A stretch of 64,000 nucleotides of DNA from Typha latifolia (Eukaryota; Streptophyta; Magnoliopsida; Poales; Typhaceae), in assembly GCA_019914945.1 (NCBI GenBank), contig CM034102.1, positions 11,273,501-11,337,500 on the forward strand, written 5' to 3'. The translations under genes were made by a program, and so were the position numbers. Within the stretch, counting starts at the first letter, position 1; each line of letters starts with the position of its first letter. Under the pieces are notes generated by a model that saw only the letters and a list, made by a program, of their open reading frames with translations, ran no database searches and was not told the origin of the DNA. Shown here in pieces: positions 23,002 through 34,200 of the stretch.

Positions 23002-26000
23002 TTAGTTAGTCTCGTTACAGATTTGGTCCAAAGAAGAGCCTAGCCATATTGTTGATTTGCGGTAGCGGATTGTATGGCAGGCTAAAAGATGTGCATACAC
23101 GTTACTGGATCGACTAGTATAGCCTATCCTAATAGAAGAATTTAAAGAGATCAGCCTCCCGCACTCCCATAGAAGCGATAGAGAAGACAAGTCTATTCTT
23201 GAATCATCACCGTTAATCGTAAGAATTGCCACTTGGCAATCGCTGAAAATCCACTTATCCATGTCCTCGCAGAATGTATAAGGTGGATACCTTCCAAGAC
23301 GGCCCAAAGCTCACCGTAAAGTGCGCTAGTGCAGGTTCTAATGAGCTTGGTATGGCTGAGTCTGACTTTGGCGCCACGGACGAAGACAAATTGACCAGTT
23401 CTGCCGCCAGGGCCTCCATCCCACGTCGCGTTCGTCTAGCAAATGAGAGCGTCATCTGTTGGGCTAGAGCTTTGTATGCCAAGGCAAGGGCTGGGCTGTT
23501 GGCCAGTGTCGTCGCACTACAATCCTTCCAGGGTGACGCCTACAACGGCCCTAGTGACGACTGTGGCGGGGCTGGCTTGATCGTTGTTGATGGCTTGTTT
23601 GCACCGAGCCTTCCAGACTTCCTAGAGTATTGCATAATAGTGCGCCATCTCGGCTTTGGATAAATAGTGGCTAAGCCTAAGGGTCCATTCTTCAAAGCTA
23701 CCATTGAAGCCTTCCATCTTGAAACCTAACTAGCTGTTGAACCATATAGCTCGGGCAAAGTTACATTCTAGGAATAGGTGTTCCGGCGTTTTGGCTGGGT
23801 GGTGGCAGAGGGGGCAAGTATTGTCTATTCTCTTTATCCTTTTTTTTAGAGCGGTTCGTATGGGGAGAGCTCTAGCGAAACATTTCTAGAGGAAGATCTT
23901 GATTTTTGGAGAGGTGAGAGTTCTTCCAAATTGCCTTACATATGCTAGCCGATCTTGGGCTCGAGGAGCTGGTCTCCCATAGGCTGCTCGAGACGATCAT
24001 GTATGCGGAGTTGGACGTGAAGATGTTGGTTCTTACCGGGGTCCAGACAAGGGTGTTAGGGCAATGGGAGGGGTCTGAGCTTAAGAATATATTGGTGATG
24101 TAGGCTGTTGCAATGGGGGGTAAGATGGATCTAGCAAGTGGGACATTCTGCGCCATGTAGTAAGTCCTTCATGAGAGCAATATTTGCTGGAGGAGGAGTT
24201 ACCAGCTCAGAGAGGATAGGCGGTAGCCATGGGTCATCTCTAATGGATGTGGTTGCTCCATTGTCGATCACCACATTACAATTAACCGCAAAGAGTCCTT
24301 TTAGAGTAATGATTGCCCTCCAAGTCCTAGTAGCATTGGGCTTTTGCTTTGGCTTGCCAAAAGGCATAGTGAGGAAAATATTTGGCCAACACCTTAACCT
24401 AGTTAGAGTGAGGGTTGCTAACTAGTCTCCAAATAAGCTTTAGGATGATGTGTCTGAGCCCGAGGACACCCTAGTGCAAAGGTTTGCATAGGTTCAATCA
24501 TTTGCAAAGGTGCAATTTCCTTTCCCATCCTTGGCTCCCCAACAGAAGTTGCTTATGATAGAGGTGATGTTGTTGAGCACTTGGGGCAGGAGGAGAGATG
24601 TAGCCATAAAGTAGACTAGAATGGAGCTTAGAACAACCTTGATTAGGACCAAGCGGCCTGCTTGCGAGAGGAGTTTCCCTTTCTAGAGAGAGCTTTTTTT
24701 TGTAGTTTGTTTGTGAGGAATTGGTACTCCTGCAATTTCCTTCCAGTAGTAAGAAGGGGTTGCCTAGGTAGAGGTCTCTTTTGTCTAGGTCCTTGGCATG
24801 GAGGGTTGCTTTGACGGCCGAGATGTTCGCCGAATCCACAAGCTTACTAAAGTGGATGGCAACTTTACTTAGATTGATTTCTTGTCTAGAGATTCTGCAA
24901 TAGGCCTCTAGCACTGTGGTGATGCTATTAGCCTCTTTTGTTGAAGCTGTTCCAAAGATGAGAAAATCATCGACAAATAGCAAATGCGTGAAGGTTGGAC
25001 TGTTGAGAACCGACTTTATGCCTTGCAGATTCCGGCTAAAGGTTGCATTTTTGAATAGCTATGAGAGAATGTTGGCCCCTAGGATGAAGAGATAAGGGAG
25101 AGGGGGCATCCCTGCCTGAGGCCTCTAGTAGGGTTGAAGAATCCATTAGCACACCTGTTTACTTCCATGGCTAGCATTGGGGTTGTGATGCATTCCTTTA
25201 TGAGCTATAGAAAGCCTTCTGGGAAGCTGTGGAGGTTGAGACAGTCAAGGATAAAGGGCCATTCCATTCTATAAAAAGCCTTAGAGAGGTCGGCTTTAAG
25301 TAGGAAGGCACCTTTGAGGATCTTGGCGGCCTTAAGGAAGTGGATGATCTCCTTAGCGATGATCTAGTTGTCAGCTATGTTCCTCCCAGGTACGAAGGCA
25401 CTTTGCTCTTCAGTGATGATACTAGACATGAACGGCTTCATTCTCGCAGCAAGGAGCTTTGCAATAATCTTGTAATACGTGTTGCAAAGGCTTATCGGCC
25501 TATAGTCGTTCACCGTGCTTGGAGCAGCACACTTTGGATTAGAAGGATCGTAGTTCTGTTTGCACCCTTGTCCAAAACTTGGTATGAAAGAAGCTTTGGA
25601 TAGATGAGGATCTTGATCACTCCATGGATTTCCTCTTCATTAGGGATAGAACAAAGGGCATCTGTCGCCTCCAAGGAGATTTTTGGTATCTAGAATATCC
25701 CGGTGGAGGGAGGAAGGTGGTGGAGGCTCGAACGATTGGAAGACATTTCTGAAGTGATTTATGAATTCAGATCTTATTCGGCCGCCGTCATAGGTCCACC
25801 CACTTGGTCCAAGGTTGAGGAAGTGGATGGCGTTTCTTCTTTTGTAGGAAGATGCTATGTAGTAGAAAAATTTACTATTATGATCGCCCCACCGTAGCAA
25901 GTTGATCCTCAAACTTTGCTTCTAGAAGATCTCGTCTTTCAGTTGTAGTTCGTCGTGGAGGCTCCGTATGGTTCTTTCTCTATCCCAGTCCGCATCAACT

Positions 26001-26990
26001 CCGCGTTCAGATTGGATGCTGGCCAGCTCAGTTTCGATCGCTTTAATTTCTTTCCTTAGGTTGTGACCATTTAAACAAGCCCAACTTTTCATTTGCTTCG
26101 CTAAGTAGGCGAGATTACTTAAAAGGGGAGAGGAGGGGTCGTAGAAGCGCAGCCATTCCGATCTACAGTATGCATGAACCCATCAGAGCGGGTCCACTAC
26201 TATTCAAACCTAAACTTCCTTGGATGCTTGCGGGTGGTGGGAGACGTTAGGAGTAGGAGCAGGTTGTGATCGTTACTAATGGTGGGGAGGTGGAGAACTT
26301 TTGCATGAGGGTGCATGGCAATCTAATCGGCTAAGGCGAGAGATCGGTTGAGACTTTCTTTGACCAGCTTCCCAGACATCTACCTGTTGGACCACGTAAA
26401 GGCCGATCAAGTGAAGCCAAGGTCCACTAGGCGTTCCTTCTCCGAGCAAGTCGCGATATCGTTATAATCTCCCATGCAGCATAACGGTTGAGCTACTAAG
26501 GCATAATGGGTTATTCTTTCCCAGAGCAGCCTGTTGTCTCCTTTGTGTGGGTCACCATAGATTCCACTGAAAATCTAGGGATCAGCTCGTGAAGGGCCCA
26601 GATCTTAGTGAGAATGAAGTTATTAGAGGTTTCCAGGATTTTCACCTTAGTATGAAAATCCCAGAGAAGCCAAACATCGCCAGAACGCCCCCGGGATTCT
26701 ACAATACAGTTGTTGGGTAGGGGGAGGGTGGAGATGATGGAGATGGATTTTTCCAAGTTGCACCTAGTCTTAGATATGAAGGCTAAGTTGGCATAGGAGC
26801 TTGCAAGGAGGCTCCTGAGGTTTCGAATTTTTGAGGGTCCCCTACACCCTCGGCAATCCAAGGTAAAAAAACTCTTGGGTGGCTCGCGGCGAGCCGGTCG
26901 CCGCTTGGTAGTTGGTCGCCACTTTAGGCTTGGTGTCTGAGGTACCATGCTAAAACGAGGGGAGGCCAATTTCATGAAGGATGACATCTA
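23002..26990 (-). pseudogene. LINE 1 ORF2 relic: endonuclease, RT, zf-RVT, RNase H
   Basis: In minus-strand order: apurinic-type endonuclease start (LDCRGCRGPSKIRNLRSLL, about 26840-26900); spacer with RWGDHNSKFF (about 25890); RT palm motif with KADLSKAF; GLRQGCPL; and the catalytic FVDDFLIFG at about 24955-24983, so the DD pair is retained. Next come a zf-RVT motif (CPLCHHPAKTPEHLFLEC, about 23780-23830) and an RNase H region with SDCQVAIL (about 23240) that ends at a stop near 23002. In a live element this protein nicks DNA and copies the RNA at the nick. Repeated stops and frameshifts have killed it. Confidence 0.88.
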
Positions 26991-27229
26991 TGAGCCCTGT
27001 AGGACACTTGGATGAAGATCAAATTTCGCTCTAAGCTTTCCGCTTTACTGGGGAGTCCTCGCCTTTGGTCCTTTAGGTGGGGCGAGCTTGTGCAAGGGGA
27101 GTTGCAACAGAGGAAGCCTTGGTGGTTTTTTTGCATAAGAGTGATAGAGGACGCTATGTGAATAGTGACAAGTTCCATGTCTTTGGGGGTGGCGTGGTTA
27201 TTTGCTCTTGGACAATTCAGTTGCAAGTC

Positions 27230-28442
27230 AGGGGATGTCAGATGTGATAGGCTAGTTGGCTATTAGGATAGAAGGCTGATACATTTTCCTCCGTGTTCTC
27301 AAAGGAAGTGGGGACCAAGACAGCGGGTAATGAGGGAGGGGCAATTTCTGGATGTGACTTGCTGGGATGTGGTGTGACTGAAGATAAGGAGGATAGGGCA
27401 AGAACCAATGGGGAGGCAACAAGTTGTCTAGGCAGGGAGGCGATGGAGGGCAGGATTAGACGTTCTTTGCCAAGGCACCCTATCATTGTCGCTCTTGACG
27501 TCAGACCTGCTAGCGAGGTGGGGCGTGCTCTGGAAGGGGGACGTTTAGACAGCTACCGCGAATTTGGAGGAATTTTGACAGTTCCTCTGACGTACCATCC
27601 CTAGAGTTTCTAGCAAGCTGCTGGCCTTTGTCACCTCCTAGCTTTAGAAATTGGGGAGGGGTTACTGCGGGGGCATCTGCTAGGTCCTGGAACTTGGACT
27701 TGAGGAGCTTGAAGAGTTTGTGGTGCAAGTGCTCAAGATATTCGCTCCTAATCTTCATTTCCATAACTCCTCTATGCATGCAATCGTAAACTTTATGGTT
27801 GATTTTGCAATAGTAAGAACAGAAGCGAGGGAGCCACTCGTACTAGACTTTCACTTCTTGAAATGCTCTGTTGGGGAGGTTTACCGAGATCGATCCCACT
27901 AGGGGTTTTGATGTCCAGCAGAACTCTTAGTCGAATGTACTTGGACCATTTGGAGGGGTTGAAGCTATCTATCAGAACCGGCTCGCCTAGCTTGGCAACT
28001 AAAGTTAGCGTCGCCTTCTCTGAGTAGTATTCCAAGGGTAGCCCGTGGACTTGCACCCGAAATTTCGAGTGGGGGAACGTCCATGGGTTCATCAGGACAT
28101 TGGCTTCAAAATGGTTATGGGTGAAGAGGTCACGATTAAAGGACCACGAGGCCCTGTACCATACATTCATTTGTCAACGAAGAACTCGAATGCTAGTAGG
28201 AATGTGTTCTTTCTTGCCTCGAAAAATTTGAGGTTTCCTTTGAGGGACCATGCTTTTGTCATGGTAGATTTGAGACTAGAGACATTGTAGTTTCTGTTTA
28301 AAATGAGTTTGCCGGTGAGACAAAGATCTACTCGCCGAGAGGCAAAGGCAGAGTCCGCCGGCAGAGCAATGGTTTCATCCATGTCATTTTCTAAGAGAAG
28401 CGCAGAGAACTTCTTCAACAGGTCGTCGTCTGAGGCAGCCAT
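27230..28442 (-). pseudogene. LINE 1 ORF1 relic (DUF4283, zinc knuckle)
   Basis: Starts with ATG at 28442 (MAASDDDLLKKFSALLLEND). A DUF4283-type RNA-binding region follows (GKLILNRNYN, FFEARKNTFLLAFE, then a stop near 28167 and PWTFPHSKFRVQVHGLPLEY). A zf-CCHC_4 knuckle CSYYCKINHKVYDC lies near 27780-27820, and a basic, low-complexity tail follows. ORF1 proteins of this family coat the LINE RNA. At least one in-frame stop and one frameshift are seen. Confidence 0.82.
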
Positions 28443-28699
28443 TGGGGTCACACAGGGTAGGGAGAACAAGAGGAGGAAGCTTAGGACTGTGGTAGGCAAG
28501 AGATGGAGAGGGTGCAATAGGAGCTTACTAGAGTAGGGCAGGGCTGTAGTGAGAAAAGGGCTAGCAAAACTGAGTTAGGGATTGGTAAGGCAGAGGAGGA
28601 GAATATCTCTTGGTGAGAGGAAAACCCTAGCAGAGGTGAGGGTGGAAAAATTATCGGCTAGGTATAATCCTATCACTTCCTGGTTATGATTTTGAATTC

Positions 28700-28711
28700 T
28701 TATGCGTGAGA
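28700..28711. repeat. LINE target-site duplication, 5' side
   Basis: Exact second copy of TTATGCGTGAGA, directly after the 5' end of the LINE. Confidence 0.9.
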
Positions 28712-28760
28712 ATGGTTGAATAAAATTTAGTTTTGCATTCGAGTTATATGGAATATGGCC

Positions 28761-30279
28761 ATATGGGTTGAGATTTTTTCAATCTGTCTTGATATTCGGA
28801 TTAGTACCTATATTTGAATAGTATATGCAACTATTTATATAGTTTAAAAAAAAAGTATCCTAATTAATACACATATAAAATTTAATTAGATTTACTATTT
28901 CAATTAATATCCGTACAAAATGTAATTAGTGGATACGGTAACTAAATTTACTACTAGTTTAGTATATATATATATATATATATGGATATGATTTTATAAT
29001 ATTAATAATATTTGAGTCCCGTATCGGAGTCTTCTCTCTATCTCTCTAATACCATGGAAATTGAATTGAATGCTATTAATATGAGGTCTGCCAATTTTGG
29101 TTTGGTTCGATTATCTTACAATGAAAATTACAGATTATTTAAGAAATAATGTGAAAGTGTGCATTTTTTTTTCCTTCTATCCTATTGTTAGGAAAAAGCC
29201 CAAAGTCAATATATCAGTTTTTCTATCTCTGCGCAAATAGAATGAGTTCAAAACAACCAAAACTATAGTAAGTCATAAACAAAGACAAATAACTTTTTTG
29301 GAAGATGGAAAACCCACTTCATTGAATCATAACTGAGAGAAACAATCAAATAAGAGGACTAATACTTCATATTAGAATGAGAATGATCTCACTAAAGATA
29401 TTAAAATTTATAAAATGTTTCTCCCTTTTGAGAATGACATACAAAATCTTCTCTTCCTTCCTTGAGATAGATTCCACAAGCTCTGAAAACCCTTATCCTT
29501 TTCCACTAATGTAACTTCATTAGAATGAACCTTAGTCTTCTTTTTATTTCTTCATATTTTTTTTATTTAAGTGAATGGATTCTACCCTCACATAAAGTGA
29601 AATGTCCAAACTTAACAAATTTCTCCATCCCACCTCATGTGAGGGCGCTTACTAAGTCTATCTTGACCGTGCTTGTGCTTGTGCTTGTGCTTGTATAATA
29701 ATTTTCTCCTTCTCATTAGTACAGATTTTCTCAGGATTTAATAATTTTTCTTTATGGCATTCCGTATCCAATCATACATCAATAATTGTTACAAGCTCGT
29801 ATTTCTGGTGGAATTTCTCATCTAACTTTATAAATGAAATAAGCTAGTTCGGTATTTAATCGTTGAGATTAGTCATACTGCTTTACCTACCATCGATTTA
29901 AACACAAATGCATGCATTAAAATAAATTTATTCTTCGTAGGAAATATATATATAAATCAAGATGCCAAGAGCAATAAGGATCTATACATGGATGCAGCTT
30001 GACTATGGCCCTTTTACTTTATTTTTTCTTACAAAATCAACATAAAACAACCATAGAAGATGATGTAAATTGGAAAGGATCAGATATACGTATATCTCTA
30101 AAGAGTCCTCGTTGTGTTGCACTGCTCAAGTCGCAATATGATTTTAGAATATCCAGAGTATCATGTTCTTCTCCCCTTTATCTCTCCAATAATATGGAAA
30201 TGTGATTTTATGCTACTAATATGTGGTATGTCAATTTTGATTAGATTGTCTTATTACTGAAAAATATATATTATCTAAG
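28761..30279 (-). repeat. LTR-array family A, copy 3
   Basis: Related to 2421-3905, with about one difference in six bases. CTCTAATACCATGG (29040-29054) and CTCTCCAATAATATGG (about 30183) resemble reversed primer-binding sites, so two LTR starts occur in this block with a leader-like stretch between. A GTGCTT hexamer is repeated about four times at 29668-29694. The block breaks off at about 30279. Confidence 0.6.
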
Positions 30280-30392
30280 AAGTCAACAAGCTTAACTCCT
30301 TTAATAATTAAGTCGTGTTCGAATTTATACTAACCCGTTTTGACCCGTTTAAGTATACAAGTTGGGTCAGGTCAACCCACTAGCCCGCCAAC

Positions 30393-30427
<35 letters not shown>

Positions 30428-32262
30428 CTAAGTTTCTAAACCTAACTCACTCTCTCAAAATCTCAACCACTCCGCCTCGTCACTTTTGATTTTGAAAGTG
30501 GAAAAAAAATTTACCCCATCTCTCAAATCTCCAGTTGCAACCGGCGATCATTTGCAGCCTACGGCGGTGCTTTCGTCTCCGTCTCTACCTACCATAGTGC
30601 CTCGGTCCCTATCTCCGCCTGCCACGATGTCTCCGTCCCTATCTCCCTGCATGCCACAGTGCCTCTCTGGTATCATTTCCTTGTTATCCAAGTTTCTGCT
30701 CGTCCTTTTCTAGTTAAAATTTTACCTTGTCATCACCATTTTAAATACCAACCTTGGTTTTTAACTTATTTGCATGCTCCCTGCATCCTGCTGTCCAGAA
30801 AATTACATTTTATTCTTTAATAAGAAATTGCAGTTCAAGAAGTGTTCAATACATCAATGAAACCAAGAGATCTATGTTACACTAGGATCTCAAGTCACCA
30901 CTCAGTTCTAGTTGCTAGTATTCTATTCTTTGGCTTGTAAGTGAAGTTATGTGTTTTACTAGTTTGATGGCCAATAATAGTAGATTAAAAATAGAGCTAT
31001 ATCTGGTCTTTTCATAAATCGTAAATTATCTTAACCAAATAATCCTTTAGTCTCAACCTCTGGGGTCTGCTATGTACTTTTTTGAACTCTATTTTGGGCC
31101 ATGTACTCTGTCAAACAAAGTGTTATTATATCTTTTCTTATCACCTTAACTTATTTTTAGTTTTTCCCTCTCACTTGACAAACTCTTGAATAAATGTCTC
31201 TTCCTTACTAGTGCCTATGTGGTTTCCATTTGAGATTTCCAAACATTAATTATCCAATTCCACAACAGTGACTACCACAAAATGTAGGAATAACACACAA
31301 AAAAATAAAAGGCAAGTTATTAGCTATATGTTTGGATTAATTATGTACGAAGGTAATTTATAACTAACCATGTGTAAGTGGGTGAGATCATGTTGTAGAT
31401 AAACTAGCACCAGTACGGGTAAGTATTAGTAAAATTTGATGTAGGTTTGCCATAATGATTTTGAGGCTTAATATCTATGCTGATCTTAAATTTCAAATAG
31501 CTTAAGTGAAATCGTAGAATCCGGTAAATATTCAAATGCATAAATATAAATTTGGTGAATGCCCAATAACTAATGAAAGTAAAGTTTTACTTTCTATTTT
31601 ATATCTTAGTTATTTATATTCTCTTTTGTTCTTTTTGATAGGGTCATGATCTTTGGATAATAAAATGGAGAGCTCAATGTTAGTGTTTACTTATTTTAAA
31701 CTATTCATAATTTATAAGATTGTAAACTTTAAACTTTGTTCTAATTATCATGAGTGATGAGAATGTTACATTCGAGAGTTAAAACTAAAACTTGTTGTAT
31801 AAATTTATTCTAAATTTTGTTTCATACAAATTGTTGTAAGAATTTGAGCTTAAGAGTTTAAGCTTTGTTCTAAACTCTAAACTTTGTTGTATGTGCTTTT
31901 GTTATGATAAATTATTAGAATTATAATTTTAATATTATATGAGTTTTAAGTTAAAAATATATTATTTATTTATATGATAAATTAATAAATATTGAATTTT
32001 ATATAGAATTTATTAACCGGGTTAGACGAGTTGCGTTAACATGTCGTGTTAACCTGACTCATTTATTAAACGGGTTAGGGAGATCGTGTTAATACGACCC
32101 GTCTAATAAATGGGTTAGACGGGTCGTGTTGTTTTACCCATTTAATAATTAGGTCGTGTTTGTATCTACTAATTACAATCCATTTATTAATTGAGCCGTG
32201 TTCAGGTCAAGATAAAGTTGCCTCGGTACGAACCGAACTCACTTAACCTAACTTGAATGTCC
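30280..32262. mobile_element. Possible non-autonomous hAT-like DNA transposon
   Basis: About 2 kb between two pieces of LTR-array A. Both ends are rich in ACCCGTTT, CGGGTTAGACG and GGTCGTGTT strings (30300-30400 and 32010-32215), in direct and inverted order, like the subterminal repeats of some plant hAT elements. The interior at 30486-30713 has a C/T-rich short frame, and the rest is AT-rich without a transposase. No clear terminal inverted repeat or 8-bp duplication was found, so the class is uncertain. Confidence 0.4.
30396..30426. repeat. (AT)n microsatellite
   Basis: Run of about 31 bp of AT near the left end of the possible DNA transposon. Confidence 0.95.
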
Positions 32263-32497
32263 AAATTGAATCTATCTCACCTTATCTGTGAGGGGGCTCA
32301 ACAGCTTGTATTAACCATGCAAACTTCATGCTTATGCGTGTGTAACAATTTTGTCATCATATTTGACTCGCTCTAATCAATATTGATTTTTTCAAGATAC
32401 AATAAATTTCCTATATGACATTCCGTATACATTAATACCTCAATATTTGTCACAAGGACTATCATGTTGCTCACTTTTTTAGTAGAATTCTCCTCTT

Positions 32498-32551
32498 AAC
32501 TTTATAAATGGAATAAGCCAGTTTAACTTTATAAATGGAATAAGCCAGTTT
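32498..32551 (+). repeat. Perfect 27-bp tandem duplication
   Basis: Two exact copies (32498-32524 and 32525-32551) containing TTTATAAATGGAATAAGCC. The other family A copies have it once, so this is a local recent event. Confidence 0.95.
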
Positions 32552-33246
32552 GGGATTTGATCATTGAGATTAGTCATATTACTCTACCTACCATCGATGA
32601 AAACACAAAAGCATGCAGTGAAAGAAAATTTAGTCTTCGTAGGAAAAGATATAGATATTACCAAGTCAACTTGATGACTCTCTTACTTCTTTTTTATAGT
32701 ACAAAATTAACTTAGAGAATAACTATAGAAAATGATATAAATTGGAAAGGATTAGATATATGTATATCTCGAAAGAGTCCTCGTTGAGTTGAACTACTCA
32801 AGTCGTAATATGATTTTATAATATCCAAGTCGTACCAAGTTCTTCTCTTATTTATCTCTCTAATACCATGGAAATAGAATTCTATTCTACTAATATGAGG
32901 TCTGTCAATTTTGGTTGGATTGCCTTGAAATAAAATTACATATTATCGAAGAAATAACGTGGAGGTGTGCATCATTTTTCCTTCACTCCCATTGTTAGAA
33001 AAGAGCCCAAAATCAACATATCAACTTCCCTATTTTTGTACGGGAAAATGAGTTCAGGTATAATTAAAATTGAGTAAGTCACTATTAAAGACAAAATTTA
33101 TGTGGAAAACACTCGAACACGAGGGAAAACCCACGGGATTACTTCATTGAATCATAATTGAGAAAAATAAATAATAAATGGACTAATACTTCACATGAGA
33201 ATGAGAACAATCTCACTATATATATATGAGTTTCACAAAATCTTTC

Positions 33247-33767
33247 AAGTACGATCTAGATTTGGATTGATTTATTCATAGGAAAGTTTTGAGATGAGTA
33301 ATAGTCTCACGAGTTATAGACCTAATAGTTTTATATAAATCTAAGGTCTAGGTGAAAATATAAAAATAAAATAGTGGAAGAATGTCAGATTCAGGCTAAA
33401 CCAGGTTATTCGACATTACAATAACATCAGATGGTGGCGGATGGCCAAGGTTGATAGTGAATAGCCGTAAAATAGGGTGGCTTGTAGAGGAAGATGATCG
33501 TTAGAATCTAAAAGTTTGAAAAGGTTCTATGGTTATGATATATTCATATAAAAATAAGAACGATCTAGTAGCTAACAATAAATGTACGATAATAAAATAA
33601 CCAAACTCAATACTCATTCCGCTTCCTCTAATCAACTTATGATCACTTATATTTATAGGAGTAAAATTCTAATAAATTGGATCCATATGCATATTATCCA
33701 CTTTAACTCAAAATTAAATATAATAAGTAAATTATACTAACTCGACCCACCTAATCAGATCGTATCA
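33247..33767 (-). repeat. Gypsy solo LTR, family G1
   Basis: 521 bp related to 14981-15530, including the GTGGCGGATGGCCAAGG and TATTTATAGGAGTAAAA strings. The 5-bp target-site duplication CTTTC lies at 33242-33246 and 33768-33772. The inner TG has mutated to AA at the left end, and the right end reads CGTATCA. No interior remains, so it arose by LTR-LTR recombination. Confidence 0.85.
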
Positions 33768-34200
33768 CTTTCATTCCTTCCTTGAGATAGATTCCATGAT
33801 CTCTCCAGAAAATCTTTATCTTTCTAAACTCTTTGTCTTTTAGAAGTTCTACTCTTTTTCACTAATCTAACTTTTGTTAGAATGAAACCCTAGCCCTCTT
33901 TATATTTCTCTTCTCTTTTACTATCACTTAAATGGGTAATCTTACCCTCGCATAAGGTGGAACACTCAAACAGAATGAATCTATTGTGGGTGATCTCCCT
34001 TCCATCTTATGTGTGTGATCTCTCTTCTATCTTATCACTAAGATATACTAAGTCTGTCTTGACTATGCAAACTTCATACTTCTATGTTTATAAGAATCTT
34101 ATCATCATATTCGACTCATTCTCATCATTGTGAATTTTCTTAAGATACAATAACTTTCCTATATAACATTTCATATCAAATGATACCTCACATCAATGTG

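Larger units (their letters stand above)
22959..28699 (-). mobile_element. Full-length L1-type LINE, inactive
   Basis: 5.74 kb between two exact 12-bp copies of TTATGCGTGAGA. A run of ten T at 22965-22974 is the poly(A) tail read on the plus strand, so the element lies on the minus strand with its 5' end at 28699. It has an ORF1 with a DUF4283-like domain and zinc knuckle and an ORF2 with endonuclease, reverse transcriptase, zf-RVT and RNase H relics. Both frames carry stops and shifts. The intact duplication and complete length make it the youngest-looking LINE of the three in this window. Confidence 0.9.
32263..34200 (-). repeat. LTR-array family A, copy 4 (split by solo LTR)
   Basis: Continues family A after the 30280-32262 insert. 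CTCTCTAATACCATGG at 32860-32875 is the reversed primer-binding-site-like string. It is interrupted by the G1 solo LTR at 33247-33767 and resumes at 33773. At its right end it abuts the Copia pol relic, so this LTR was the 3' LTR of that element. Confidence 0.6.
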
